NCBI GenBank assembly: GCA_050953445.1
Contig: JBMNMS010000001.1
Location: 1-64,000, forward strand
From: JBMNMS01 sp050953445
GTDB taxonomy: Bacteria; Bacillota; Clostridia; Peptostreptococcales; Anaerovoracaceae
Direction of reading: 5' to 3'
DNA length: 64,000 nt
The notes below the pieces were generated by a model. That model saw only the letters and a list, made by a program, of their open reading frames with translations. It made no database searches and was not told the DNA's origin. This document shows positions 51,851 to 60,017 of the stretch, in pieces (positions within the stretch are counted from its first letter, which is position 1; the number at the start of each line of letters is the position of its first letter). The translations under genes and the position numbers were made by a program.

Positions 51851-53215
51851 TTACGAAATTCCAGCCTGCTCCTCCTCCTGTGAAAAAGAGGTGTCCTCAG
51901 GCAAGAGGACAAGCCTAATCCTTTCAATCCTTCTGTCCTTTACGCTCTCAATGGTAAACTCACAATTGTCAACCTTTATCACCTGATGCTCATGTTTCCC
52001 TTCCTCAGGAATCTCTCCTAAAATATCTATCAAATATCCACCTATTGTCTCGCTACTATCTGATTCTAATTTGATTTCCAATTCTTCATTCATTTCATCC
52101 AAGGTTGCCCAACCTTCGATCATGTAAAGATTCTCTCCGATCTTAACGATGGATTGCTCCTCTTCATCGTACTCATCGTCAATATCCCCCATGACCTCCT
52201 CGATTAAGTCCTCCATGGTTACTATCCCTGTAAACCCTCCATATTCATCTATGAGAATGGCAATATGTTGTTTGGATCTTTGCAAATCATGGAACAGATC
52301 ATCGATATTTTTATTCTCAGGAATGAAATACGGCTTTCTTAGTATTTCCCTTATATTAACATTATCAAAACCTTTTTCTCTGGCTTTGATAAAATAATCC
52401 TTCATATTCAAGATACCAATTATATTATCACTATCATTCTCATACACGGGTATTCTGGTATAGCGTAGCTCCATCAACTCCTCAGTGTATTCCTCCGGTG
52501 GATCTTCCAGATCGATAGCAAAGACGTCGGTTCTGGGGGTCATAACCTCCTTGGCTATCTTGTCGTCAAAGTCAAAGATGCTGTTAATCATCTTCCTTCC
52601 TTCTTCTTTTAGAACACCGGTCTCCCTGCCAACTTCCAGCATGGACATAATCTCATCTTCCGAAAACTCCTCTTCCGCCGTATGCTGTTGCCGAAACAGC
52701 TTCAAAAAAACACCAACGGTTTTAGAGGTAAGCCATATGAAGGGAGAAAGAATTCTGGATGTCAGTGTTAGAAACCTAACTCCCCCCAGAGCTATGCGCT
52801 CAGAATGAAGTGCTGCTATGCGCTTAGGGATATTATTTCCGAATGCCAGGAAGAAGAAGGAAATGACTATTGTAATTAATACTGTTGCGATTATCCTTCC
52901 ATAAGGGATATTATAAGCATCAAGAATAAAAGCGATTCTTTCAGAAAAGCCTATAGCTGCTATAGCGCTTGCAAGAAATCCTGCAAACGTAACTATTATC
53001 CCTATGGCCGATGATGATTTTAAAGGATTTTCCAGCAGATCAGACAGACGAACCGCCTTGCGATTGCCTTCCTGTGCCAAAAGTTTGATTTTATTTCTAT
53101 TGACTGTTTCAACAGCCTTTTCCATAGCGATGAAATAGCCGTTGATTATAGTGAGAATTACAATGGAAACAAGCATATACGCTGCTGACATACTAGGGTC
53201 AGGGCTTCCCTCCAT
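51851..53215 (-). CDS. CNNM/CorC-type transporter with CBS pair
   Basis: Protein of 454 residues. A CNNM (DUF21) membrane domain with three to four helices (AAYMLVSIVILTIINGYFIAMEKAVE, SSSAIGIIVTFAGFLASAIAAIGF, IIATVLITIVISFFFLAFGNNIPKRIAA) is followed by a CBS pair (VMTPRTDVFAIDLED, YTRIPVYENDSDNIIGILNMKDY, IAILIDEYGGFTGIVTMEDLIEEVMGDI) and a CorC_HlyC domain. The family exports or regulates Mg2+ and related cations, although old names call it 'hemolysin'. AAGGAGG precedes the ATG. Confidence 0.92.
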   Translation of the reverse strand: MEGSPDPSMSAAYMLVSIVILTIINGYFIAMEKAVETVNRNKIKLLAQEGNRKAVRLSDLLENPLKSSSAIGIIVTFAGFLASAIAAIGFSERIAFILDAYNIPYGRIIATVLITIVISFFFLAFGNNIPKRIAALHSERIALGGVRFLTLTSRILSPFIWLTSKTVGVFLKLFRQQHTAEEEFSEDEIMSMLEVGRETGVLKEEGRKMINSIFDFDDKIAKEVMTPRTDVFAIDLEDPPEEYTEELMELRYTRIPVYENDSDNIIGILNMKDYFIKAREKGFDNVNIREILRKPYFIPENKNIDDLFHDLQRSKQHIAILIDEYGGFTGIVTMEDLIEEVMGDIDDEYDEEEQSIVKIGENLYMIEGWATLDEMNEELEIKLESDSSETIGGYLIDILGEIPEEGKHEHQVIKVDNCEFTIESVKDRRIERIRLVLLPEDTSFSQEEEQAGIS

Positions 53216-53274
53216 GAATATTCCCTCCTTTTAATACAAACTACAAAACAAGAAAATGTATGTCTTAAAAAGTA

Positions 53275-54501
53275 TTATAGCATATTTTTTTGCTTACGTA
53301 ATAAATATTTTGCTTTAACCGGCTTAATCATCGGCATGCTTATAATCTGTTGAGGGTGTGGTGCAGACTCTATTTTTAATCCCCGGTTATCCAGCATGGT
53401 TACAATCTTCTGGGTGAAAATATCTCCTTCTGGTCCGAATACTTCAATCTCATCCCCTATCTCCATCTTGTTCCTTTGTTCGATTACTGCCATCTTGGTA
53501 ACAGGATCGTAGGATTCGATAATTCCCAAAAAAGTGTATTCCCTATTATACTGACTGGTTTCATAATTTTGACCCCTTTCATCCGGTCTTCCAAAGTAAA
53601 AACCGGTTGAAAACTGCCTATGGCTGACTTTCCTCAGCTCCTGCTCTAATTTTCCGGCATATTCGTCTAAATCATCCCCTAAATAGTATGCATCCAATGC
53701 CCTCCGATAAGAACTCACCACCGTGGCCACATAAAAACTGCTCTTTACCCTTCCCTCGATTTTTAACGATGTTATCCCCGCCTGTGCCATCTGTGGAATG
53801 TGATGTATCATGCACAAATCCTTTGAGTTAAAGATATAAGTGCCCCTCTCATCTTCGGTTACGGGAAAATACTCCCCCGGACGCTCTTCCTCCACTAATG
53901 CATATTTCCAGCGGCAAGGATGGGCACATTCACCTCTGTTGGCATCCCTTCCTATCATGTAATTGGAAAGAAGACAACGGCCCGAATAAGAGATGCACAT
54001 GGCACCGTGAACAAAGGCTTCCAGCTCCATATCTTCCGGGGTTTTTTCACTAATCACCTTTATTTCATCCAATGATAACTCCCTGGCCAGAATAATTCTT
54101 TTAACTCCTTGCCCATACCAGAAGTTTGCGGAGGCATAATTGGTGGTATTTGCCTGGGTGCTAAGATGTATAACTGCATCAGGATACATATCCTGTAATA
54201 GATGGATGACGCCGGGATCGGATACGATAAATGCATCCAGAGGTATATCCTTGATTTCTTCAAGATATCCTTTCAGCTTATCAATATCTTCGTTATGGGC
54301 AAAAATATTCATAGTTAGATACACCTTCTTGCCCCTTTCATGGGCATAGCGTACCCCCTCCTCCAACTGATGGTTAGAAAAGTTTTTCGATGCCGTCCGA
54401 AGACCGAACATAGGGCCGGCGCAATATACTGCATCGGCGCCATAATCAATGGCTATTTTAAGTTTTTCCATATCTCCCGCCGGAGCCAGTAGTTCCATCA
54501 T
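53275..54501 (-). CDS. trhP: U32-family tRNA hydroxylation protein
   Basis: Protein of 408 residues of the peptidase U32 family: LLAPAGDMEKLKIAIDYGADAVYCAG at the start, then HGAMCISYSGRCLLSNYMIGRDANRGECAHPCRW with four cysteines for an Fe-S cluster, and SLKIEGRVKSSFYVATVVSSYR. In Bacillus, TrhP-type U32 proteins hydroxylate U34 of tRNA, using prephenate. The neighbouring O-methyltransferase gene (trmR) overlaps by one base (TAATG), consistent with a ho5U to mo5U pathway. Confidence 0.93.
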   Translation of the reverse strand: MMELLAPAGDMEKLKIAIDYGADAVYCAGPMFGLRTASKNFSNHQLEEGVRYAHERGKKVYLTMNIFAHNEDIDKLKGYLEEIKDIPLDAFIVSDPGVIHLLQDMYPDAVIHLSTQANTTNYASANFWYGQGVKRIILARELSLDEIKVISEKTPEDMELEAFVHGAMCISYSGRCLLSNYMIGRDANRGECAHPCRWKYALVEEERPGEYFPVTEDERGTYIFNSKDLCMIHHIPQMAQAGITSLKIEGRVKSSFYVATVVSSYRRALDAYYLGDDLDEYAGKLEQELRKVSHRQFSTGFYFGRPDERGQNYETSQYNREYTFLGIIESYDPVTKMAVIEQRNKMEIGDEIEVFGPEGDIFTQKIVTMLDNRGLKIESAPHPQQIISMPMIKPVKAKYLLRKQKNML

Positions 54502-55154
54502 TACAAAATCACACTTATTCCTATACCATCCCCCAGGGGCAACACCGATGTAGTGACTCCCTCCTGCTTTGAAATATGCTCCAAGTACTCCCTCATCCTA
54601 TTCATGATGGTGCGGTTCCTTCGTTTATCCAGAAATTCATCGGAGGCAGTCATCCCCTTAAAAAGCACGTTATCGGATACTATCACAGTTCCCTTTCCCC
54701 AAAAGGGCATTAAGGCATTCCATATCTGCAAATAGCGCCCATGACCTCCATCTATGAATACAAAATCGTAGGGCTTGACCTCCTTTTCCATGGCCATTCC
54801 CTTTAAAACCTGAACCGCATCCCCCCGGATCAATTCTATTTCAGCCCCCGCCGCCAAAAAATTATCCCTGGCGAGCCGGGCCATATCCTCCCTGACCTCA
54901 ACGGTGGTAACGACAGATTCCGGCAGCAATTCTTTAAAATAAAGGGCTGAATATCCTATTGCTGTTCCTATTTCCAGAATCCTGTTAGGTCTTACAATAC
55001 TTAATAGGGTTTCCAGGAAGTTTTCCGTTTCCTTGAGTAGAACAGGTATTCCTTCATCCTCCGCCTGGCGGCGAAGCCTGTCTAAAAACTTAGATGGAGG
55101 TTTGTAGAAGCCCTCCAAATATCTGCACACCCTAAAGTCCGTAATATTACTCAT
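54501..55154 (-). CDS. trmR: tRNA 5-hydroxyuridine O-methyltransferase
   Basis: Protein of 217 residues with a Rossmann methyltransferase fold: ILEIGTAIGYSALYFKELLP (motif I), DFVFIDGGHGRYLQIWNALMPFW, VIVSDNVLFKG. It resembles YrrM/TrmR, which methylates 5-hydroxyuridine 34 to 5-methoxyuridine. Its place between mltG (yrrL) and trhP (yrrN/O) matches the Bacillus yrrL-yrrM-yrrN-yrrO order, supporting this assignment over a small-molecule methyltransferase. It overlaps mltG by four bases. Confidence 0.9.
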   Translation of the reverse strand: MSNITDFRVCRYLEGFYKPPSKFLDRLRRQAEDEGIPVLLKETENFLETLLSIVRPNRILEIGTAIGYSALYFKELLPESVVTTVEVREDMARLARDNFLAAGAEIELIRGDAVQVLKGMAMEKEVKPYDFVFIDGGHGRYLQIWNALMPFWGKGTVIVSDNVLFKGMTASDEFLDKRRNRTIMNRMREYLEHISKQEGVTTSVLPLGDGIGISVIL

Positions 55155-56224
55155 TGTCTCGATTTAATATATTCCTTGTAAGCTGCCTTATACTCTAAAA
55201 ATCTATCATAGTCCTTTGAAAAATTGTGAGCCCCTGTTCCATCTGTCCCTAAAACATAGTAAAGATAATCTGTTTTTTCAGGATTCAAGGCTGCCTCTAT
55301 GGAATCTATGGCCGGTGAGCAAATTGGCCCCGGCGGAAGACCTTTGATCCTGTATGTGTTGTAGGGAGAATCGATTTTAGTGTCTTTGATGGAAAGAGCT
55401 TCCTTAGGCTTTTCCAGGGCATATTGAATAGTTGCATCTATCTGCAAAGGCATACCTTTTTCCAAACGGTTATATACCACGCTGGCTATTTTCCCCTTTT
55501 CCTCCTTGACAGATGTTTCCCTCTCTATCAGCGAGGCAATGGTTATTATCTCATTGATGTCATATCCCATCTGCATAGCTTTCAGCTCCATCTCCTCTGT
55601 AAAGAGTGTCCCAAAATGATTTAGCATGGTATTTAAAATGCTTCGATCTGATGATCCGGGTGAAACATCATAGGTCTGCGGATAAAGATAACCCTCCAAA
55701 GGATAGGGAACATTCTTTGGAATATCCCTTAAAAAGCCATGGGGAAACTTGCCTTCTGACGCCTCCTTCTCCAAACCCTCTTTCGTCCCCAAACCTTTCG
55801 CTATAATTGCACCAATAGTTTGGTCAACCGTATATCCTTCCGGAATCGTAAACCTGATCACATTGCGCTTATCGCCATTTATCAGAGAATCTATAATGGT
55901 GTCCATATCCATGGAAGGGGTCAAAAGATATTCACCCGCCTTATAAAGGCCGTCATTCCCCCTTATTTTTGATTGAACACGAAATACAAAAGCGCTCTTA
56001 ATGACCCCTTTTTCCTTTAACAATTGTCCTATGGCCTGCGTACCGCTTCCCATTGGAATATTCACGATTACACTCTCTTCATTTCCCGGATCCGGCGCAA
56101 GTTTGGATCCTGTCAGATACAAGGATGCACCGCCTATCATCACCGCCATCACCAGGAACGCCATAAAAATAGATTTCCCTTTTTTTTTACGGCTATATCC
56201 CCTTCTTCGACCCTTGCCCATCAT
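55151..56224 (-). CDS. mltG: Endolytic transglycosylase MltG
   Basis: Protein of 357 residues with a basic N-terminus, one membrane helix (about 19-40, FMAFLVMAVMIGGASLYL), a LysM-like part and the YceG domain with catalytic Glu in IASLIERETSVKEEKGKIASVVYNRL and the conserved QIDATIQYAL and SPYNTYRIKGLPPGPICSPG-like end. It cuts nascent glycan strands and sets chain length. In operon with efp and trmR. Confidence 0.94.
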   Translation of the reverse strand: MMGKGRRRGYSRKKKGKSIFMAFLVMAVMIGGASLYLTGSKLAPDPGNEESVIVNIPMGSGTQAIGQLLKEKGVIKSAFVFRVQSKIRGNDGLYKAGEYLLTPSMDMDTIIDSLINGDKRNVIRFTIPEGYTVDQTIGAIIAKGLGTKEGLEKEASEGKFPHGFLRDIPKNVPYPLEGYLYPQTYDVSPGSSDRSILNTMLNHFGTLFTEEMELKAMQMGYDINEIITIASLIERETSVKEEKGKIASVVYNRLEKGMPLQIDATIQYALEKPKEALSIKDTKIDSPYNTYRIKGLPPGPICSPAIDSIEAALNPEKTDYLYYVLGTDGTGAHNFSKDYDRFLEYKAAYKEYIKSRQ

Positions 56225-56263
56225 ATTACCTCAATTAAGCCGCGACTATTTCCTCCATTAATG

Positions 56264-56827
56264 TCATTCCTTGGCTCTGCCCAAATACTCCCCTGTTCTC
56301 GTATCTATCTGTATTACTTCACCAACCTCGATGAACACAGGAACCTGGATTACAGCACCTGTTTCCACGGTAGCTGCCTTGGTAACATTGGTTGCCGTAT
56401 CTCCCCTGACACCCGGCTCCGATTCTACAATCTTTAGATTGACGAAATTGGGTGGTTCCACCAGGAAGGCATTTCCTTTGTAAAACTTAATTGTGGCTAT
56501 ATCGTTTTCCCTGAGGTAAATCATGGCACCTTCAACCTGGTCTTGCATCAATGGAACCTGATCATAGCTTTCCTGATCCATGAAATAGTAAACTTCTCCA
56601 TCAGAATAAAGATATTGCATCTGCTTTGTATCTATATGGGCTTTGGGAAATTTGTCATTGGGATTAAAGGCTTCCTCCCTGGTAGCCCCCGACAGTATGT
56701 TCTTATATTTTGTTCGTACAAATGCAGCACCCTTTCCAGGCTTAACGTGTTGAAAATCAATTACCACATAAGGTTCACCATTTATTTCAAAGGTGATTCC
56801 CTTCCTAAAATCACTTGCATAAACCAT
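56264..56827 (-). CDS. efp: Elongation factor P
   Basis: Protein of 187 residues that relieves ribosome stalling at polyproline. The three beta-barrel domains are visible; the loop FQHVKPGKGAAFVRTKYKN carries Lys32 at the tip, the site for modification (5-aminopentanol in Bacillus). The start at 56827 (MVYASDF) is fixed by GGAGG five bases upstream; an ATG four codons earlier is not preceded by a site. It follows pepP by 18 bases, a common pair. Confidence 0.96.
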   Translation of the reverse strand: MVYASDFRKGITFEINGEPYVVIDFQHVKPGKGAAFVRTKYKNILSGATREEAFNPNDKFPKAHIDTKQMQYLYSDGEVYYFMDQESYDQVPLMQDQVEGAMIYLRENDIATIKFYKGNAFLVEPPNFVNLKIVESEPGVRGDTATNVTKAATVETGAVIQVPVFIEVGEVIQIDTRTGEYLGRAKE

Positions 56828-56845
56828 AATAACCTCCATATAGTC

Positions 56846-57916
56846 TTATAAAATAATTAATTCCTTTGATGATTTAGATTTGATTATTATACCAGAATCA
56901 GTTATAAAAACCAAGTCTTCTATCCTTACTCCAAACTCACCCGGTATGTATATCCCGGGTTCTATAGTTACAACCATATTCTTTCCCAAAACCTCATGGC
57001 TGGATGGGTTTAAAGTAGGAGCCTCATGGACTGCAAGACCAACCCCGTGACCGAGCCCATGGCCGAAGCATTTTCCGTATCCCGCCCCCTCTATCACCTG
57101 TCTGGCACTGCTATCCCCAAAGCTGCATGTAACACCTGCTTTCAGCTCTTTGCAGGCTGTTAACTGTGATTCCAGCACTAACCCGTAAATTTCCTTTTGG
57201 AAATCCGAGACGGGCCCTATTGCGACGGTTCTTGTCATATCGGAACAATAGTCTTCTAAAACGCATCCAAAATCCAAGGTCACAAAATCACCTTTTTCCA
57301 AGGGTTTATCGGAGGGCATCCCATGGGGCAATGCGCTTCTCCTACCCGATACGCATATGGTATCAAAGGATAGGGAAGAAGCCCCATTTTGTCTTAAAAA
57401 GAATTCAATCTCAAAAGCGAGCTGCCTTTCTGTAATCCCGGGACGGATTAACCCCAAAATGTATGAGAAGCAACTATCGCAAAGTGATTCCGCCCGTCCG
57501 ATAACCTCAAGCTCCTCCGCATCTTTTATGGCTCTAAGTTGTTCCACCAGCCCATCGGCGGCGATCAATCTCCCGTCACCACCTAAAGCATCTGAAAGCT
57601 TTTTATAAAGATGAGCGCTTACAACCTTTTCTTCTATTCCTATATGCTCAATGCCCAAGGAAGCCAACGCTTCCGGCAAAGGTTTTCTGCCAGAAATCAA
57701 AACCAACCGGAAATCAGAGCACTCCTCCCTTGCAGCCTGTTCATATCTGAAATCTGTTAACAGATAGTCCACATGATCTGTGATCACAAGGGAACAATCT
57801 GTAGAATTGAATCCGGATAAATATTTTATGTTCTCCTTCTTCTGTACCAGAAGTGCAGGTATTCCCAAGGCTTTCATTTTTTCTTTAAGCCGTATTCTTC
57901 TTTCCGTCCTGTTCAA
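56846..57916 (-). CDS. pepP: Xaa-Pro aminopeptidase, M24B
   Basis: Protein of 356 residues. An N-terminal creatinase-like domain (ALLVQKKENIKYLSGFNSTDCSLVITDHVDYLLTD) precedes the pita-bread fold with the dimetal ligands: Asp in DFGCVLEDYCSDMTRT (two), His in HGLGHGVGLAVHEAPTL, Glu in VTIEPGIYIPGEFGVRIEDLVFI (two). It releases N-terminal residues before proline. Starts with TTG at 57916, preceded by GGGAGA. It lies upstream of efp. Confidence 0.93.
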   Translation of the reverse strand: MNRTERRIRLKEKMKALGIPALLVQKKENIKYLSGFNSTDCSLVITDHVDYLLTDFRYEQAAREECSDFRLVLISGRKPLPEALASLGIEHIGIEEKVVSAHLYKKLSDALGGDGRLIAADGLVEQLRAIKDAEELEVIGRAESLCDSCFSYILGLIRPGITERQLAFEIEFFLRQNGASSLSFDTICVSGRRSALPHGMPSDKPLEKGDFVTLDFGCVLEDYCSDMTRTVAIGPVSDFQKEIYGLVLESQLTACKELKAGVTCSFGDSSARQVIEGAGYGKCFGHGLGHGVGLAVHEAPTLNPSSHEVLGKNMVVTIEPGIYIPGEFGVRIEDLVFITDSGIIIKSKSSKELIIL

Positions 57917-57936
57917 TTTTATCTCCCATGTTTCGA

Positions 57937-58287
57937 TTAGCTTTCGCTTTCTTCCTTTTCCCCCGTCCTTACCACATCACCTATGATGGAATAAACATCC
58001 GCCACCATTCTGCTAAATGCAAACTCAGCCTGCAAATACTGAGCCGCCACCGGATCCTTTGCTATAATTTGATAGAGTGACTGTATCTGCTCCATCATAT
58101 CCTGCTGGCCTTCCCCACCCATCATCTGCTGAGCCTGGAACTGAAATTGCTTATCCTGAAAGTCATTAATCATTTCTGACAATTCACTATTCTCCGATAC
58201 CTTAGCTTTAATCTCCATATAGCTCTTATACTCATCGGACTCCTTCAATGCCCTTGCCAATGTATGGGCCTCATCGTATACGTTCAT
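57937..58287 (-). CDS. ylbF: YlbF/YmcA family protein
   Basis: Protein of 116 residues, all helical (VYDEAHTLARALKESDEYKSYMEIKAKV, LSEMINDFQDKQFQFQAQQM, LYQIIAKDPVAAQYLQAEFAFSRMV). In Bacillus YlbF with YmcA and YaaT forms an Fe-S complex that directs RNase Y and affects sporulation and competence. No Cys is seen here. Its gene directly follows that of RNase J with two bases between them. GGAGG precedes the ATG. Confidence 0.9.
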   Translation of the reverse strand: MNVYDEAHTLARALKESDEYKSYMEIKAKVSENSELSEMINDFQDKQFQFQAQQMMGGEGQQDMMEQIQSLYQIIAKDPVAAQYLQAEFAFSRMVADVYSIIGDVVRTGEKEESES

Positions 58288-58289
58288 CT

Positions 58290-60017
58290 TTACACCTCCA
58301 TAAATATAGGTAATATCACCGGATTTCTCCTGGTTTTCTGATAAATATATGTTTGCAATTCATTCCTTATGGCATTTTTAACACTTCCCAGGTCACGAGT
58401 TGTTTTTCTGCGTCCCTTTGAAAGTCTGTCGATTACTATTTTCTTTGCTGATTCTTCCAGGTCGTTTGGCCCATTGGCATAGATAAACCCTCTGCTTATA
58501 ATGTCAGGGCCATCGATGATATGACCTGTTTCACTATCCAATGTGGCAACTACGATAAACAACCCCCCCTCCGATAGAAGTTTTCGATCCCTGAGGACGA
58601 TATTGCTTACATCTCCAATGCCCAACCCGTCGACAAATGTAGGTGAACATTGAATCTTTTCCTTCATTTTAGACACCTTGTTCTTTTTTAGGGAGAGGGT
58701 TTCACCATTTTCCAAAATGAATATATTATTCTTCTTCATTCCCATGCTTTCAGCCAAAACCCCATGCTGATACAACTGCCTGTACTCCCCATGTACCGGC
58801 ATAAAATACTTGGGTTTTATCAATGCGTGCATCAGTTTTAACTCCTCTGCATTGGCATGTCCGGAAACATGGATATCTGCAATGTCGGAATATATCACCT
58901 CCGCACCACGCTCTAAAAGGCGATTTACTACATTGGAAATCATCTTTTCGTTACCGGGTATAGGGCTTGAAGAAAGTATCACAACATCGCCCTTTCTTAT
59001 TTGTACCGCTTTATGCTCATTGCTGGCCATCCTTGATAAAGCAGACATAGGTTCACCCTGGCTTCCCGTGGTTATTATAACTAACTGAGAATCGCTTATA
59101 TTCTTTATCTTGTTTATGTCCACCAATGTGTTTGCCGGTATTTTTAAATAACCAATTTCAGATGCAAGGGCAACTACATTAAGCATGCTCCTTCCTGAAA
59201 TAGCCACCTTGCGGCCATACATTACAGCCGTATCTATGATTTTTTGAACCCGGTGCACATTGGAGGAAAATGTGGCAACCATTATTCTAAAATCGCCGTG
59301 GTCCCGGAATATATTTTCCAGGGCAACACCCACGTTTTGCTCGGAAGCGGTATAGCCCTTTCTTTCCGCATTGGTGCTATCAGCCAGCAGCAATAAGACT
59401 CCCTTTTTGCCATAATGGGCTATTTGCTGCAAATCCATAGGTTCTTCATCCAAAGGGGTGTGGTCTATTTTAAAATCCCCTGTATGGAATATGGCTCCTG
59501 CTGGAGTATCGATGTATAGGCACAAAGCATCTGCTACTGAATGGGTTGCCCTCATAGTTTCTATCTTAAAATGTCCTAACTTTATGCTTTGCCCTATCTT
59601 TACCACGTTAAGTCTGGCCTTTATCCTATGCTCTTCTAATTTGTTTGCCAAAAGTCCCATGGTGAGTTTTGTTCCATAAATCGGCATTTTAACTTGCTTG
59701 AGCAGATAGGGGACTGCACCAATGTGATCCTCATGGCCGTGGGTGAGAATCATCCCTTTGATTTTTTGCCTGTTCTTCAGCAAATAGCTGAAATCAGGAA
59801 TGACAATATCAATCCCATACATTTCATCATCGGGGAAAGAAAGACCGCAGTCAATAATTATAATCTCGTCTCTGTATTCCAACAGGGTTATATTTTTCCC
59901 TATTTCGTTTAACCCTCCCAGAGGAATCAGTCTGACCTCGTGGATCTCCTTTTTATTCAATTGTTCAGTTTTCAATTTGTTGTCTTTTCCTTTCTTCAGG
60001 CTATTTAACGACAACAT
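58290..60017 (-). CDS. rnjA: Ribonuclease J
   Basis: Protein of 575 residues of the beta-CASP metallo-beta-lactamase family. Metal motif LTHGHEDHIGAVP, HTGDFKIDHTPLD, SGHANAEELKLMHALIKPKYFMPVHGEYRQL, then the C-terminal domain that mediates dimerisation. It is a 5'-3' exo- and endoribonuclease in mRNA decay and rRNA maturation. The start at 60017 overlaps the leuS end by 17 bases; a TTG at 59975 with an AAAGGA site upstream is possible. Confidence 0.94.
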   Translation of the reverse strand: MLSLNSLKKGKDNKLKTEQLNKKEIHEVRLIPLGGLNEIGKNITLLEYRDEIIIIDCGLSFPDDEMYGIDIVIPDFSYLLKNRQKIKGMILTHGHEDHIGAVPYLLKQVKMPIYGTKLTMGLLANKLEEHRIKARLNVVKIGQSIKLGHFKIETMRATHSVADALCLYIDTPAGAIFHTGDFKIDHTPLDEEPMDLQQIAHYGKKGVLLLLADSTNAERKGYTASEQNVGVALENIFRDHGDFRIMVATFSSNVHRVQKIIDTAVMYGRKVAISGRSMLNVVALASEIGYLKIPANTLVDINKIKNISDSQLVIITTGSQGEPMSALSRMASNEHKAVQIRKGDVVILSSSPIPGNEKMISNVVNRLLERGAEVIYSDIADIHVSGHANAEELKLMHALIKPKYFMPVHGEYRQLYQHGVLAESMGMKKNNIFILENGETLSLKKNKVSKMKEKIQCSPTFVDGLGIGDVSNIVLRDRKLLSEGGLFIVVATLDSETGHIIDGPDIISRGFIYANGPNDLEESAKKIVIDRLSKGRRKTTRDLGSVKNAIRNELQTYIYQKTRRNPVILPIFMEV

